In this document: positions 14,887-24,204 of the stretch, piece after piece
Position numbering within the stretch: the stretch's first letter is position 1
How the letters are laid out: every line of letters begins with the position of its first letter
Source: an uncultured Chlorobiaceae bacterium
GTDB taxonomy: Bacteria; Bacteroidota; Chlorobiia; Chlorobiales; Chlorobiaceae
NCBI GenBank assembly: GCA_903843305.1
Contig: CAIMPI010000027.1
Coordinates: forward strand, 1 to 64,000
DNA: 64,000 nt
Reading direction: 5' to 3'
Program-made: the position numbers and the translations under genes
Notes under the pieces: model-generated
Seen by the model: the letters and a program-made list of their open reading frames with translations, nothing else
Databases searched by the model: none
Told to the model about the DNA's origin: nothing

Positions 14887-16494
14887 TTACGCTTTGGCCG
14901 CAGGATTCCGTTTTTTCCGTGCAGCGGTTTCAATACATTCCCGTTGTGCAATAACTACCGAAACACCTTCCCAGGAAATCTCCTCCATGAGTACAGCAAT
15001 GTTCTCTGCGAGGTGCGACTTCAGCGGGATGATGGCTCGGAGATGCGCATCCTCAACACCGAGTCCCCGACAAATGTCCAGCAATCTCGACCCGTTGGCA
15101 GAAGAGTTCTGTCCACCGGTCATGGCGGTGGTGTCGTTATCAGCAATGATAACGGTGAGCGGTGAATGGTCATTGATGGCATCCAGCAGGCCGGTCATGC
15201 CGGAGTGGGTGAAGGTCGAGTCGCCGATAACAGCAACCGCAGGTCGCAGGCCTGCATCCGCTGCCCCCTTGGCCATAGTGATTGATGCGCCCATATCAAC
15301 GCAGGTATGAATAGCGTTGTAGGGCGCAAGCGCTCCAAGCGTGTAGCAGCCGATGTCGGAAAATACATGGTGCTGCTCGTGTGAACTCATGACTGTATTG
15401 AGTGCTTCGTAGAGGTCGCGGTGGCCGCATCCCTTGCAGAGTTCAGGCGGACGGTTCACCATAATAGCCGGTACTGGAATAACCTCTTTTTTTGCCAGAC
15501 CGAGAGCAAGAGCGACACTGTCGGCATTGAGCTCTCCGGCACGCGGGAGGGTTCCGTCGAGGCGTCCCTTGATATGCGTGTTGCCAAAATATCCTCTCAG
15601 CAGTTCTTCATAGACCGGATAACCCTCCTCGGCGACAAGGATGGTATCGCAGGAGTTGAAAAGCGCGTCGATCTTTTTTCTCGGCAGGGGATAGTGGCCG
15701 ACTTTCAGTACAGGATAGTCGAGACCAAAAGCCTCTCGGACCTCCATCACGTAGTTGAAGGCAATGCCGAAAGCAAGAACGCCGATTGTCCCTGTTCCGG
15801 GAAGAAGGCGGTTCAGCCATGAGTTCTCCGAATCTTCTTCAAGTTTATCCTGCATGCCAAGCAGGTTGTTGTACTGTCGACGGGCGTTATGAGGCATAAG
15901 CACAAAGCGCTCAGGGGCATAGAGAGCATTAAGCGTTTTTTGTATACGACTTACCGCACTTACCGCACTTTCCACTCCCGCACGAGAATGCGCAAGTCTT
16001 GTCGTGAGTCTCAAGAGTACCGGAAGCTTGATAGATTCAGAAAAGTCAAACGCATACCGGACAGCATCATAAAGCTCCTGCTGTGAGGCTGGCTCAATCA
16101 CCGGTACCATGGCAAATTTGCCATAGACCCGGCTGTCCTGCTCGTTTTGGGATGAATGCATTGAAGGGTCGTCCGCCACTGCCACCACCAAGCCTCCGTT
16201 TACGCCGGTAATAGCTGAATTGATGAAAGCATCGGCAGCAACGTTCAGCCCGACATGTTTCATGCAGACCAGACTCCGTCTGCCAGCGTACGACATGCCG
16301 AGCGCAGCTTCGTAAGCTGTTTTTTCATTGACAGACCATGTTGAGTGAACAGGTTGTTCACAGTCACCCTTGTTTTTCTGGATATATTCGGTGATTTCGG
16401 TCGAAGGTGTCCCGGGATAAGCATAGACGCCGGATATTCCGGCATCAAGGGCTCCAAGCGCAATGGCTTCGGCACCCAGCAAAAGTTGTTTCAT
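14887..16494 (-). CDS. iorA: Indolepyruvate:ferredoxin oxidoreductase, alpha subunit lacking the ferredoxin domain
   Basis: 535 residues. The N-terminal part is the pyrimidine-binding half (GAEAIALGALDAGISGVYAYPGTP, in parts, then MKHVGLNVAADAF), followed by the CoA/transketolase-like middle and the TPP domain with PELCKGCGHRDLYEAL, DIGCYTLG and GDSTFTHSG. The usual IorA ends with two [4Fe-4S] clusters in a ferredoxin-like tail (total over 600 residues). Here the chain stops at ECIETAARKKRNPAAKA, exactly where that tail would start, and iorB follows eight bases later. The missing electron-transfer domain must be supplied in trans or the reaction must use soluble ferredoxin directly. Confidence 0.92.
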   Translation of the reverse strand: MKQLLLGAEAIALGALDAGISGVYAYPGTPSTEITEYIQKNKGDCEQPVHSTWSVNEKTAYEAALGMSYAGRRSLVCMKHVGLNVAADAFINSAITGVNGGLVVAVADDPSMHSSQNEQDSRVYGKFAMVPVIEPASQQELYDAVRYAFDFSESIKLPVLLRLTTRLAHSRAGVESAVSAVSRIQKTLNALYAPERFVLMPHNARRQYNNLLGMQDKLEEDSENSWLNRLLPGTGTIGVLAFGIAFNYVMEVREAFGLDYPVLKVGHYPLPRKKIDALFNSCDTILVAEEGYPVYEELLRGYFGNTHIKGRLDGTLPRAGELNADSVALALGLAKKEVIPVPAIMVNRPPELCKGCGHRDLYEALNTVMSSHEQHHVFSDIGCYTLGALAPYNAIHTCVDMGASITMAKGAADAGLRPAVAVIGDSTFTHSGMTGLLDAINDHSPLTVIIADNDTTAMTGGQNSSANGSRLLDICRGLGVEDAHLRAIIPLKSHLAENIAVLMEEISWEGVSVVIAQRECIETAARKKRNPAAKA

Positions 16495-16614
16495 CGTGCG
16501 CTCATTGAAAAAGTTGTCCCCAAAGATGAGAAATTATTTCCTTTGAAGCCAATGAAATCAGCAAGGATGAATCAGAGTTTCACTTTTTGGGGTTCTCAGG
16601 AGCTGTTTATGATG

Positions 16615-17820
16615 TTATCCCTTTGGTGCTGCCATCTCTTTTTTTCTGAACTCAATCTTCAGCCACTGATCTTCATAGATGGCTTCGGCAACCCGCATAC
16701 CGGCAAGGAAGACTGGAAGAATCACGTTTTTCTGGTAATTGCCGATTCTCAGGGTCAGCGAGTCGCCAAGCTGGAGGACATTGGTTTCCATTTTGTTGTC
16801 GAAGGCGAACGGCAGGCGCAGCTTCATGATATAGTGTCCTTCACTGACTTTTGTGATGGCAGTATGCTCCTCTTGATAAAAAATATCAAGAGGGTTTTTA
16901 TCACCATAGACCACATCTCCAACACTTTTCAGCATTTCAAGACCGAGGACTTCACGGCGGAAGAGAGGGACTTTCGTGATCGGAATGGGAGCGAAGGAGC
17001 GTTCAATCTGCTCAATGTATTTGTGCTGGATGGTTTTCCATTCTTTAAAGTACTCTCCGTCAACCTCGTCCATGAAAACCCTGTTGATTACCACCTGGTC
17101 AACGGTGATGCCGTAAAGATTCAGGTAAGTAAGGGCACGCATGGACTCCTTGACAACCATTTTTTCGGGGTTCATGACAAGCCTCACGGTTGTTTGTGTT
17201 CCATCCGAGAGCAGGTCAATGATGCCGTCCACAGAGCTGAAGAGGTGTTCGATCTGGTCATAGACCTCTGTTTCGGGCACAAGGTCATGAAGTCGGCCGA
17301 TTTTTTTTGACAGAGGGCGTATCATCGGTTTGACCACATATTTTTCGAGGGTTCTTATCATCTTCAGCATCCAGCCGAAAGTTTCCGGCAGAGAGAGAAG
17401 GCGCAGGGTTTCACCGGTCGGGGCGCAATCAACGACAAGCAGGTCGTACTCTTTTGATTCGTTGTATCGCTTGATGTATGAGAGTGAAAAGAGCTCCTCC
17501 ATGCCAGGAAGAACACCCATCTCCTCGACATAGATCCCTTTGATTCCCTGCACTTCCATTATGTGGGCAAAGTGCGCACGGACAATCTCCCAGTTCAGGG
17601 TGAGATCGCCATAAACGCTTACTTCCTGCCCATAGAGGTTGTCGGCAATTCTGACGGGAGAGGCTCCCAGTTCAAGATCGAAGGAGTCGCCGAGACTGTG
17701 TGCCGGGTCTGTCGAGATAACAAGCGTTTTATAACCCATGGATGCCGCCTTGACTGCAGTAGCTGCTGCTATAGAAGTTTTGCCGACGCCGCCCTTTCCT
17801 GTAAATACAATTGTTCTCAT
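16615..17820 (-). CDS. ArsA/Get3-family ATPase with C-terminal HSP20-like domain
   Basis: 401 residues from the ATG coding [11 protein letters not shown], preceded by AGGAG at five bases; a GTG two codons upstream overlaps that site. Residues 1-300 form one ArsA ATPase unit: deviant P-loop [24 protein letters not shown] (switch I), [17 protein letters not shown] (switch II). Residues about 310-401 look like the small HSP20-like domain found behind some single-unit ArsA proteins. No arsenic genes are nearby, and the CxC metal site of Get3 is not seen, so arsenite export is unlikely; a chaperone or targeting role is more probable. It is the first gene upstream of iorA, 120 bases away. Confidence 0.85.
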   Translation of the reverse strand: MRTIVFTGKGGVGKTSIAAATAVKAASMGYKTLVISTDPAHSLGDSFDLELGASPVRIADNLYGQEVSVYGDLTLNWEIVRAHFAHIMEVQGIKGIYVEEMGVLPGMEELFSLSYIKRYNESKEYDLLVVDCAPTGETLRLLSLPETFGWMLKMIRTLEKYVVKPMIRPLSKKIGRLHDLVPETEVYDQIEHLFSSVDGIIDLLSDGTQTTVRLVMNPEKMVVKESMRALTYLNLYGITVDQVVINRVFMDEVDGEYFKEWKTIQHKYIEQIERSFAPIPITKVPLFRREVLGLEMLKSVGDVVYGDKNPLDIFYQEEHTAITKVSEGHYIMKLRLPFAFDNKMETNVLQLGDSLTLRIGNYQKNVILPVFLAGMRVAEAIYEDQWLKIEFRKKEMAAPKG

Positions 17821-17955
17821 AATCACTCCTACACGAGAATGTTTTGTTCTCAGTTTCTGCTACTACAAGTAACCGTTTGAACTGACTGATAATTCAGAAT
17901 TTCCAATTTTTTTCATACGCATTTTTGGATATCTATTGATTGCAGAGTAAAATAC

Positions 17956-17985
17956 TTGCGTCAAAAAGAATGTAATCGTTATATT
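17956..17985 (+). promoter_or_regulatory. Candidate sigma-70-type promoter for the lipoprotein pair
   Basis: TTGCGT at 17956 and TATATT at 17980 are separated by 18 bases, 85 bases before the first lipoprotein ATG, in a 250-base gap between divergent genes. Match to consensus is moderate only. Confidence 0.35.
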
Positions 17986-18070
17986 AAAACGGTAGTTGCA
18001 CAGGATGAGCGCAACTCTGCTGAATTTGAGGAAATCGAGATTTTTTGTTCACTAAACGCCATAAACAATA

Positions 18071-18472
18071 ATGAAAGCATTAGTTGTAACAGGGTTGATT
18101 GCATTAACTCTTGCAGGCTGTACAATGACTGCAGCAAATCATGCAGATCAGCTTCCTGCGTCACACGATAGAGAGTTGACTGTAGGGCTAGTGCAGAAAG
18201 ATATCAGAAAGGGTATGACCCAGTCAGATGTTGCACAAGTTCTTGGTTCACCAAATATTGTCTCAAAAGATAAAGATGGAGTTGAAACCTGGATTTATGA
18301 TAAAATAGCTTCTGAAGCATCGTATTCAACAGGGAGTGGGGGGATATTGTCTTTGTTTACAGGAGGAAGAGACGCTGGAGCGGCAGCAACTACACAAAAA
18401 ACGCTTACGGTTATCATAAAGTTTTCGAAAGGGGTTGTAAGCGATTATTCTTATCATGGCAGTAAATTCTAA
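18071..18472 (+). CDS. Small outer-membrane lipoprotein with SmpA/BamE-like domain
   Basis: 133 residues. A lipoprotein signal (MKALVVTGLIALTLAGC) places the acylated Cys at residue 17. The mature part has the BamE/SmpA hallmark KDIRKGMTQSDVAQVLGSPNIV followed by VETWIYDK, then a Gly/Ala-rich turn and a strand (TLTVIIKFSKGVVSDYSY). Proteins of this fold bind outer-membrane machinery; this one is an independent family member and not certainly BamE itself. The following lipoprotein gene begins 10 bases later on the same strand. Confidence 0.82.
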   Translation: MKALVVTGLIALTLAGCTMTAANHADQLPASHDRELTVGLVQKDIRKGMTQSDVAQVLGSPNIVSKDKDGVETWIYDKIASEASYSTGSGGILSLFTGGRDAGAAATTQKTLTVIIKFSKGVVSDYSYHGSKF

Positions 18473-18482
18473 TAAGCAAGGT

Positions 18483-18986
18483 ATGAAAAAAATAGCCTTA
18501 CTACTCTTCACCGCTGGAATGATCACGATGAGTGGTTGCGAAACAGTGCAACCTGTTGCTGAAAAAACGCAGTTGGAGATACGTGAATTTCAAACCCGCA
18601 CTTATAACCAGGGAGAAATAAAGATGGTTATGAAAGCTGTCATGAATGCCTTGCAGGATGACGGGTTTATTGTTCAGCAGGCAAATGTTGATTTAGGGTT
18701 ACTTACTGCACAAAAAGAGGTGGATGTTGAAAATAGCGCTGAGTCTTTTTTTGCAAAAGCGTTTACCAATAACCCTGAATACAGGAAAAACAGTATTACT
18801 GAAGCCTCCGCAAATATCAGTGAATTTGGTAAACAGACCAAAGTGCGTATTAACTTTAAAAATAAAGTGATGAATAACAGAGGCGGAGTGATGAGTGTTA
18901 CCCAAATCAATGATGAGAAATACTATCAGTATTTTTTTGCCAAAGTTGATAAATCAGTATTTCTTTCTAACGCAAAAGTTCAATAA
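18483..18986 (+). CDS. Lipoprotein of unknown function
   Basis: 167 residues from MKKIALLLFTAGMITMSGCE; the frame is open nine codons further up but that stretch overlaps the previous gene and is not signal-like. The lipobox MSGC puts the acylated Cys at residue 19. The mature protein has QTRTYNQGEIKMVMKAVMNA and QDDGFIVQQANVDLGLLTA, a pattern I recall from small periplasmic lipoproteins found beside the SmpA-like type, but I cannot name a function. It shares a transcript with the gene before it. Confidence 0.8.
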   Translation: MKKIALLLFTAGMITMSGCETVQPVAEKTQLEIREFQTRTYNQGEIKMVMKAVMNALQDDGFIVQQANVDLGLLTAQKEVDVENSAESFFAKAFTNNPEYRKNSITEASANISEFGKQTKVRINFKNKVMNNRGGVMSVTQINDEKYYQYFFAKVDKSVFLSNAKVQ

Positions 18987-19057
18987 TAATAACAGGGATT
19001 CATCCATCAGATCAGTGAAATCAGTAACAACTCATCAGATTATAACAAAGGGTGATG

Positions 19058-19573
19058 TTAGAGAAATTCCGTTATCTCGTCGAGAGATTTTCTTGACGTT
19101 GGGAAATGCACTGCATTCGGGGGTGCATATCCAAGTGGTGTCATAGCAAAAACCTCCTCATTCGGCTTGAGTTGCAGCGCTTCGCGCAACATGTCGGGGT
19201 CAAAGGCAGCAATCCAGCAACTTCCAAGGCCCTCATAAGTAGCGGCAAGCACAAGGTGATCCATGACGATAGTGAGATCAGTCTCAATGGAATTATAGCC
19301 ATCTTTTCTGCGTACCCATGCTGCGTCGCGGTTGCCGGAAACAATCAGGAAGCAGGGCACACTCTGGATCCAGCCTCGAGCATAGCAGGCATAGATTTTC
19401 TGAAGCATCTCCTGTGACTGGACGACATGGAAGCGCCAAGGCTGAAGGTTCATTGCTGAAGGGGCCACTCTTCCAGCATTGAGTATTCTGCGAAGGACAT
19501 CATCGGGAATAGCTCTGTCGCGCTCATAGCTCCGGATGCTGCTTCGCTTGGTAACAAGATCATAAAAGTCCAT
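19058..19573 (-). CDS. Nitroreductase-family FMN oxidoreductase
   Basis: 171 residues. The start FYDLVTKRSSIRSYERD holds the FMN-phosphate Arg-Ser-Arg cluster, followed by APSAMNLQPWRFHVV, the conserved Asn/Gln flavin contact, and TYEGLGSCWIAAFDPDML and PLGYAPPNAVHFP at the end. Such proteins use NAD(P)H to reduce nitro compounds, quinones or flavins; the physiological substrate is unknown. It is short but complete for the family. The gene follows the next upstream minus-strand gene by 13 bases. Confidence 0.9.
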   Translation of the reverse strand: MDFYDLVTKRSSIRSYERDRAIPDDVLRRILNAGRVAPSAMNLQPWRFHVVQSQEMLQKIYACYARGWIQSVPCFLIVSGNRDAAWVRRKDGYNSIETDLTIVMDHLVLAATYEGLGSCWIAAFDPDMLREALQLKPNEEVFAMTPLGYAPPNAVHFPTSRKSLDEITEFL

Positions 19574-19586
19574 AGCATCTCCTTTT

Positions 19587-20198
19587 CTATGTTTTTCTGA
19601 TATTCTTGAAGTCTTTTGTGATAGAGTGAAACATCTTGTTTGTCGAGGTTTGCATAATCATGGACATCCCTGCGTTGGTCATGGAATGGAGAATGTTTTC
19701 TGGGATAATCCGGAATGCGGGGTAGAGAGTAAAGCGGACATTAATTTTCAAGTCAAACTGAACTCGAGTTTTTTCTGACTCGACGGGATGCATATACATA
19801 TCGGCAAAGGCTTTTCCTTCAAAAAGATATTTTTCAGGATCCTCAATCTTACTGGCGACCGGATGGTGCTGCCAGCGTATCTTTTTCCCTATGGTATAGC
19901 GTTTTATAACTTCCTCAGAAAGTTCAGCCGGGTCTGAACATTCAATGTCGTCGGGTAGTTCTACAAGAATTTCTTCAATCTGTTCGACAAAAAAGATTAC
20001 ATCAAACGGGTTGTTTTGTGGGTCAGTTACTCGAAAAAGCCATTTATAGACGTTTTCGATATTGGTAAGTTCGACGCTGTGACAGAAGGGGTTGAACCCC
20101 AGTATCTTTTTCTGATCGGAGAGATAGGCGATTGTCCGGTCAAATTCTCCGTGAAATATCCAATCTCCCCTGCTTCTTCCTGTCGCTTCCATTTCCAT
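19587..20198 (-). CDS. Conserved hypothetical protein, possibly START/SRPBCC-like (DUF1997?)
   Basis: 203 residues, no signal peptide or membrane segment. It begins 24 bases after the prfA stop with a purine-rich Shine-Dalgarno (AGGGGGA). The sequence alternates strands and helices ([40 protein letters not shown], then a long helix through [11 protein letters not shown]), which fits a lipid-binding START-like fold and resembles DUF1997 proteins of phototrophs, in my recollection only. Function not assigned. Co-transcription with prfA and the nitroreductase is likely from spacing. Confidence 0.7.
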   Translation of the reverse strand: MEMEATGRSRGDWIFHGEFDRTIAYLSDQKKILGFNPFCHSVELTNIENVYKWLFRVTDPQNNPFDVIFFVEQIEEILVELPDDIECSDPAELSEEVIKRYTIGKKIRWQHHPVASKIEDPEKYLFEGKAFADMYMHPVESEKTRVQFDLKINVRFTLYPAFRIIPENILHSMTNAGMSMIMQTSTNKMFHSITKDFKNIRKT

Positions 20199-20222
20199 GT
20201 TGCCGCTGTCCCCCTGTTTCGT

Positions 20223-21296
20223 TTACATGAGTTCGGATTGCAGGCGTTCGGCCTGGTCATGCATTTTGAGCGCTTCGATAATCTCCTGTAGATCGCCTTG
20301 CAGTATCTGCGGAAGTGCGTGGCTTGTAAAGCCTATACGGTGGTCGGTTACGCGAGATTGCGGGTAGTTGTAGGTGCGAATTTTTGCGCTCCTGTCTCCG
20401 GTTGTCACCATGGATCGGCGCAGATCAGCCCGTTGCTGCTGTTGCTCAGCAAGCTGGATGTCGTAGAGCTTGGTGCGAAGCATCTGCATGGCCCGCTCCT
20501 TGTTCTGGAGCTGTGAGCGCTCCTCCTGACATGCAGAGACAATGCCACTGGGTATATGGGTAATTCGTACAGCAGTTTCAACCTTATTGACGTTCTGCCC
20601 CCCTTTTCCTCCACTCCGGTAGGTATCAAATCGCAGGTCTTCCCTGCGTATTTCAACATCTACCTCTTCGGCTTCCGGCAGCACCGCTACACTTACGGCT
20701 GATGTGTGGATACGTCCTTGTGTTTCTGTGTCGGGGACGCGTTGCACGCGGTGTACACCACTTTCGTACTTCATGGTGCCATAGACGTCGTTACCGCTCA
20801 CTTCGAGGGTTATCTCCCTGAAGCCGCCGGGCACTGAACTTTCGTTGAAATGCAGCGTATGGCACTGCCACCCCTGTTGTTCTGCATACCGCTGGTACAT
20901 TCTCGTCAAATCAGCGGTAAAGAGCGCGGCCTCCTCTCCGCCGGTTCCCGCCCGAATTTCTATAATGACGTTGCGTGAATCTGCCTCTTCTTTTGGGAGC
21001 AATAGTACCTTCAACCGCTTTTCAAGGTCGGGAAGTTGCCTCTGCAGCTTATTTATTTCTGTCTGAACAAGCTCTTTCATTTCCGTATCACTCTCATCTT
21101 TCAGCAGTTGGAGCGACGAATCAAGTTCTGTTTTATTTTGAACGTAATGGTCATAAGCCTGTACAATCTCCTTGAGGTCGCTGTACTCTTTGTTAAGTTT
21201 TCTGAATCGAGCCTGATCAGTTGCAGCGTTTGGGTCGGCAAGCAACTGTTCCAGATCAAGGTGTTTCTCTTTTATGGTTTGTAGTTTATCCAGCAT
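20223..21296 (-). CDS. prfA: Peptide chain release factor 1
   Basis: 357 residues, the standard RF1 length. The catalytic GGQ is in [18 protein letters not shown] at about residue 230, and [19 protein letters not shown] with VLPE immediately after is the RF1 form of the codon-recognition region. RF1 reads UAA and UAG and releases the finished chain at the ribosome. The gene is 18 bases downstream of rseP on the same strand. No frameshift signal (which would suggest RF2) is present. Confidence 0.96.
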   Translation of the reverse strand: MLDKLQTIKEKHLDLEQLLADPNAATDQARFRKLNKEYSDLKEIVQAYDHYVQNKTELDSSLQLLKDESDTEMKELVQTEINKLQRQLPDLEKRLKVLLLPKEEADSRNVIIEIRAGTGGEEAALFTADLTRMYQRYAEQQGWQCHTLHFNESSVPGGFREITLEVSGNDVYGTMKYESGVHRVQRVPDTETQGRIHTSAVSVAVLPEAEEVDVEIRREDLRFDTYRSGGKGGQNVNKVETAVRITHIPSGIVSACQEERSQLQNKERAMQMLRTKLYDIQLAEQQQQRADLRRSMVTTGDRSAKIRTYNYPQSRVTDHRIGFTSHALPQILQGDLQEIIEALKMHDQAERLQSELM

Positions 21297-21314
21297 GGAT
21301 TCCGCGTTTCGGCC

Positions 21315-22676
21315 TCAGAAATTGAAAATATCGTTGAGAAGGATATAGGTGAAAAGTGCCATAAGCAACGCCATACCAACCTGCTGGATACGCATTTTGA
21401 CTTCAAAGGGAATCTCGCGTCGAATGATGCCTTCAATACCATTCAGAACAAATTGTCCGCCGTCAAGTGCCGGAACAGGCAGCATATTAATGATCGCCAG
21501 TGAGATGGAGAGCATTGAAAGAAAATAAAGAAAGCTTACAGGGCCCTGTTCGGCACTCTGGCTTGCTATTTTGGCAATCTTGATCGGACCTCCGACCGAT
21601 TTGCGGAAATCCTCCTCACCGGTGAAGATTTTGGCAAATCCCTGAACAGTCATCGCGCTCATTTTCCAGGTCTGGTTGACGCCGCTTACTACTGATTCGA
21701 TAACATTGAGCTTTCTTCGTTCGGTTTCAATTGTCTGTTTCAGTGAGATGCCTATTTTGCCGGATGTGTTGGGCACTACAGTGCTAACAAACCTCTCCCC
21801 TTTAGCTCGAATATCCTCTGCATTGATTTTGTTGTTCTGAGAGGTTTGGATATGTTGCCATGTAATGGTGATTGGTTTTCCTGCATTGGCGGAGATAATC
21901 CCCACAACCTCCGTCCAGTCGGAGACATTTTTTCCGTTGATCGCTGTAATGAGCCCGCCGGATTTTATTCCCGCATTTTTAGCTGGCATTTTTGCAAGAA
22001 CTTCGTCAATGACGGGCGGGACGATTGGTCGTATTCCAAGGCTCTGCTTTTTGTTTATGCTCGACATAATGTTTGAGGGAGCCTTAACTGTGATACTTTG
22101 TCCATCACGCACAAGTGTATAGTTGAGCGAACGGGCAGTGAAAAGTTCAGGATCAAGCGCCTTTTCCCAACTATCGAGCTTTTTGCCGTTTGCAAGTTGC
22201 AGCCTGTCGCCCGTTTTCATGCCCATGGACTCGAAAACAGATCCTCTTTCAACAAAAGCAGGATTGTTGAGGCTTGTGCGTGATTCTCCAAGTACAAGGG
22301 TTATGCCGATAAAGATTGCTGCGGCAAGCACCAGATTCATGGAGACTCCACCAGCAAGCACGATCAGGCGCTGCCAGACCGGTTTGGCCCTGAACTCCCA
22401 AGGTTGCGGTTCTGCACTCTGAAAGGCCGTGTCAAGGCTTTCATCCACCATCCCGGCAATCTTGACATAGCCGCCGAGTGGAAAGACACCGACACCATAC
22501 TCTGTTTCCCCAATCTTCTTTTTCCAGAGTCGCTTTTCAAAAAAGTCAAAACCGATGTAAAACTTGTCAACCCTCATGCCGAACAGTTTCGCCGTCAAAA
22601 AATGACCGAGTTCATGTGCGGTAACCAGAATGAAAATGGCAAGAATGAAAAAAAATGTGGTACTCAGAAAATCCAT
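21315..22676 (-). CDS. rseP: Site-2 intramembrane zinc metalloprotease RseP
   Basis: 453 residues. An N-terminal membrane segment carries the HExxH zinc motif in [16 protein letters not shown], the central region holds a PDZ domain (about residues 120-290, with [10 protein letters not shown] and [18 protein letters not shown]), and the C-terminal membrane region has the second metal-ligand motif in [14 protein letters not shown]. RseP cleaves anti-sigma factors or signal-peptide remnants within the inner membrane. It sits between dxr and prfA, an arrangement seen in many bacteria where dxr and rseP are adjacent. Confidence 0.95.
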   Translation of the reverse strand: MDFLSTTFFFILAIFILVTAHELGHFLTAKLFGMRVDKFYIGFDFFEKRLWKKKIGETEYGVGVFPLGGYVKIAGMVDESLDTAFQSAEPQPWEFRAKPVWQRLIVLAGGVSMNLVLAAAIFIGITLVLGESRTSLNNPAFVERGSVFESMGMKTGDRLQLANGKKLDSWEKALDPELFTARSLNYTLVRDGQSITVKAPSNIMSSINKKQSLGIRPIVPPVIDEVLAKMPAKNAGIKSGGLITAINGKNVSDWTEVVGIISANAGKPITITWQHIQTSQNNKINAEDIRAKGERFVSTVVPNTSGKIGISLKQTIETERRKLNVIESVVSGVNQTWKMSAMTVQGFAKIFTGEEDFRKSVGGPIKIAKIASQSAEQGPVSFLYFLSMLSISLAIINMLPVPALDGGQFVLNGIEGIIRREIPFEVKMRIQQVGMALLMALFTYILLNDIFNF

Positions 22677-22770
22677 AACAATCCTTTATTTCAATAAAAA
22701 AACAAAATTTCCGTTCTGTCGGTATACGAAGATTCGGAATACGGCCTCTTGTCCTGGTTTGTTTACAGGT

Positions 22771-23919
22771 TTATGCAATAAGTTTTTTTGCGGTTTCACG
22801 GGCCCAGCGGTCAGCCTGAAGATATTCGTCAAGTTCGACCGGTGTGTAAGGCTCATGAGCCTGCATGGTTTTGTCGACTGTTGCCGCAATGTCAGTAAAT
22901 CCTATTTTTCTGTCAAGGAATGCGGCTACGGCGATCTCGTTTGCTGCGTTAAGAACAGCAGGATAGGTGCGACCGGCTTTCAGTGCATCAAAGGCAAGAC
23001 GAAGCGCGGGAAAACGCACCATATCCGGTTCCTCAAAGGTCAGTGTTCCGATCTTTGTCAAGTCGAGCTTATGGATACCGCTTTCACAGCGTTCGGGCCA
23101 GGATAAGGCATAGGCGATCGGTGCACGCATGTCGGGAGTACCAAGCTGTGCGATAACGCAGCCGTCAATATATTCGACCATAGAGTGAATGATGCTTTGT
23201 GGATGTACTACAACGCCAATTTTTTCGGCAGGCATGTTAAAGAGCCAGTGTGCTTCGATAACCTCAAGGCCTTTATTCATCATGGTTGCAGAGTCAATGG
23301 TGATTTTTGCGCCCATTGTCCATTGCGGATGTTGCAGTGCCTGTTCAAGCTTGACATTTTTCAGCTCTTCGGCTGAGGTGTTGCGGAATGGCCCACCCGA
23401 GGCGGTCAGGATAATACGTTCGACATCCTCTGCACGGTGACCCGCAAGTGACTGGAAGATGGCGGAGTGCTCACTGTCAACCGGAAGCAATTGCACGTTG
23501 TGTTTTTTTACCAGATCAGACACAAGCTGTCCTGCAACGACAAGCGTTTCCTTGTTGGCCAGGGCGATATGCTTGCCAGCCTTGATTGCGCTGACGGTCG
23601 GCACAAGGCCTGCGGCTCCAACAATGGCCGACACCACCATATCCACTCCGTCGGCGGAAGCAATGGTTGAAGCTCCTTCAATACCGTAAAAGATTTCCGG
23701 TTTGTGAGAACCAAGGAGTGCTTCCAGCTTTTTTGCCGAATCAGCATCCCTGACGGAAACAGCTTCAGGCAGGAACTCGTTGATCTGTTCTACAAGCAAT
23801 GCAACATCGTGGCCTTCGGCCAAGCCAGTAATATTGAATTTTTCAGGGTGCTGTCTGACAACATCAAGGGTACTGAGTCCGATTGAGCCGGTACTGCCAA
23901 GAATGGATAATGATCTCAT
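22771..23919 (-). CDS. dxr: 1-deoxy-D-xylulose 5-phosphate reductoisomerase
   Basis: 382 residues. The NADPH-binding [19 protein letters not shown] starts the protein, followed by [26 protein letters not shown] with the metal ligands, [10 protein letters not shown], and the [20 protein letters not shown] block. It makes 2-C-methyl-D-erythritol 4-phosphate, the committed step of the MEP isoprenoid pathway that feeds carotenoid, quinone and bacteriochlorophyll tails. Length is normal. It precedes rseP by 94 bases on the minus strand. Confidence 0.97.
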   Translation of the reverse strand: MRSLSILGSTGSIGLSTLDVVRQHPEKFNITGLAEGHDVALLVEQINEFLPEAVSVRDADSAKKLEALLGSHKPEIFYGIEGASTIASADGVDMVVSAIVGAAGLVPTVSAIKAGKHIALANKETLVVAGQLVSDLVKKHNVQLLPVDSEHSAIFQSLAGHRAEDVERIILTASGGPFRNTSAEELKNVKLEQALQHPQWTMGAKITIDSATMMNKGLEVIEAHWLFNMPAEKIGVVVHPQSIIHSMVEYIDGCVIAQLGTPDMRAPIAYALSWPERCESGIHKLDLTKIGTLTFEEPDMVRFPALRLAFDALKAGRTYPAVLNAANEIAVAAFLDRKIGFTDIAATVDKTMQAHEPYTPVELDEYLQADRWARETAKKLIA

Positions 23920-24082
23920 AATGAGTAAGTAAAAAAAGTTGCCTGAGCTGCAAGGTAAATTATCGGCCTGAATTTATGCTTTTTCGGGAAGGCATACAAA
24001 TAACCCGTATGGTTCACTGTTACGAATCGCTTTTTCTTTTTGCTTTTCTGTAGATTTATGTTATAATTATGGCCGTATCAAT

Positions 24083-24156
24083 GGGTTCCTAGCTCAGTTG
24101 GTTAGAGCGACTGGTTTACACCCAGTAGGTCGGGGGTTCGACTCCCTCGGGACCCA
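24083..24156 (+). tRNA. tRNA-Val (anticodon TAC)
   Basis: 74 bases form a full cloverleaf: acceptor GGGTTCC with GGGACCC, D arm GCTC...GAGC, anticodon stem ACTGG/CCAGT with loop TTTACAC (anticodon TAC reading GTA), variable AGGTC, and T arm GGGGG-TTCGACT-CCCTC. The discriminator is A and CCA is not encoded. Confidence 0.96.
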
Positions 24157-24163
24157 CATATTT

Positions 24164-24202
24164 ACAGCAAAAGGCAGGAATCTCCTGCCTTTTGCTGTTT
24201 TT
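24164..24202 (+). terminator. Rho-independent terminator after tRNA-Val
   Basis: ACAGCAAAAGGCAGGA and TCCTGCCTTTTGCTGT are perfect 16-base inverted repeats with a three-base loop, followed by TTTTTA. The run of T follows the hairpin on the plus strand, so it ends the tRNA transcript; it also sits just after the ftsH stop and may serve that converging gene. Confidence 0.93.
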
Positions 24203-24204
24203 AT

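Noticed and set aside
16345..17310. Plus-strand open frame of 321 codons opposite iorA and the ArsA-type gene
   Set aside because: It crosses two real genes on the other strand and has no domain pattern.
16615..17820. Arsenite-transport ATPase
   Set aside because: No arsB, arsR or arsC genes nearby, and the ATPase has one unit with an HSP20-like tail.
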